Shown here: piece by piece, positions 13,979 through 14,269 of the stretch
How positions within the stretch are numbered: position 1 is the stretch's first letter
How the letters are laid out: every line of letters begins with the position of its first letter
Source: Candidatus Falkowiibacteriota bacterium
GTDB lineage: Bacteria; Patescibacteriota; Patescibacteriia; Patescibacteriales; UBA12465
Assembly (NCBI GenBank): GCA_026396945.1
Contig: JAPLVX010000035.1
Span: 8,415-22,683 of the forward strand
Direction: 5' to 3'
Length of the DNA: 14,269 nucleotides
The notes under the pieces: generated by a model
Databases searched by the model: none
What the model was told of the DNA's origin: nothing
What the model saw: only the letters and a program-made list of their open reading frames with translations
Program-made: the position numbers and the translations under genes

Positions 13979-14269
13979 TTGCAGGGACCCTTTTTTAGTA
14001 TACCAACGCCAGTAACACTTAAGGCAATCTTCAAAGAAGTACCGCTCCAAACGTCGATTCTCTTGCCTTTAATACCGCCGCCAGCATCTTTAATAGTATA
14101 GGTTTGTCCTTTGAAACAGACCTGTGAATTAAGCGGCAGGTTAGAACAATTACTTGGGCCGGCAATATCGCCGATCTGGGGCTCACTACCGCTTTTTGTT
14201 TTGTTGCAATAAAGGGTTGAAGCAGGGAAAGAATTGCAAGGGTGATAACCAGGATAATTTTTTCCGTAA
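13975..14269 (-). CDS. Secreted 3D-domain protein, C-terminal part
   Basis: The minus strand is open from the right edge to a TAG at 13977-13975, giving the last 97 residues of a protein whose start lies outside the window. The 3D (three-aspartate) domain is clear: GDIAGPSNCSNLPLNSQV, then QTYTIKDAGGGIKGKRID, then VWSGTSLKIALSVTG. The aspartates of KDAGG and RIDVW are two of the three that name the family. This fold is shared with the catalytic domain of lytic transglycosylase MltA and with resuscitation-promoting Sps/Rpf-type cell-wall proteins, so peptidoglycan cleavage or binding outside the cell is likely. Five cysteines in 97 residues suggest disulfide bonds. Its stop overlaps the rnhA stop by two bases in convergent orientation. 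Whether a signal peptide or other domains precede it cannot be seen. Confidence 0.82.
   Translation of the reverse strand, partial: YGKNYPGYHPCNSFPASTLYCNKTKSGSEPQIGDIAGPSNCSNLPLNSQVCFKGQTYTIKDAGGGIKGKRIDVWSGTSLKIALSVTGVGILKKGPCN

Noticed and set aside
13986..13996. T tract at the rnhA 3' side as a terminator.
   Set aside because: It has no stem before it and is coding sequence of the convergent 3D-domain gene.

Overview
The window looks like a housekeeping stretch from a small-genome, fermentative bacterium of the Candidate Phyla Radiation (Patescibacteria, Parcubacteria-like). This placement is an inference. It rests on moderately AT-rich DNA, tight same-strand packing, near-absence of Shine-Dalgarno sites, very short leaders, a fused ADP-forming acyl-CoA synthetase, a 32-residue membrane peptide beside lepA, and small uncharacterised membrane proteins. 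Stops are TAA, TAG and TGA, with TGA closing the glycosyltransferase gene, so the code is standard.

Layout. Positions 1-1007 hold the 3' part of tyrS, closed by an intrinsic terminator at 1068-1097. A same-strand run follows: an unknown membrane-anchored exported protein (1172-2719), a 73-residue two-helix membrane protein (2738-2959), the ADP-forming acyl-CoA synthetase (2994-5066), a family 2 glycosyltransferase (5086-5808) and a polytopic GT-C-like protein with C-terminal TPRs (5815-7617). murJ (7697-9340) and lepA (9426-11249) each have their own short leader with a hairpin or repeats. A 32-residue membrane peptide (11305-11403) and recJ (11476-13311) follow, ending in a two-way terminator (13311-13340). 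rnhA (13577-13978) meets, tail to tail, a minus-strand gene for a secreted 3D-domain protein that runs off the right edge (13975-14269).

The most unusual part is the non-coding interval 13312-13576. It holds a 68-nt minus-strand element with a 7-bp acceptor-like stem, a canonical T-arm and an 8-bp hairpin, but no D-arm. Part of it is repeated in inverted orientation beside it. The repeat could form an alternative helix that excludes the tRNA-like fold. G-U pairs support the minus strand as the transcribed one.

How the genes fit together: tyrS and lepA serve translation; recJ and rnhA serve DNA repair and RNA-DNA hybrid removal; murJ and the 3D-domain protein concern the cell wall. The family 2 glycosyltransferase and the adjacent GT-C/TPR protein probably form a lipid-linked-sugar-dependent glycosylation pair. 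The acyl-CoA synthetase probably makes ATP by substrate-level phosphorylation.
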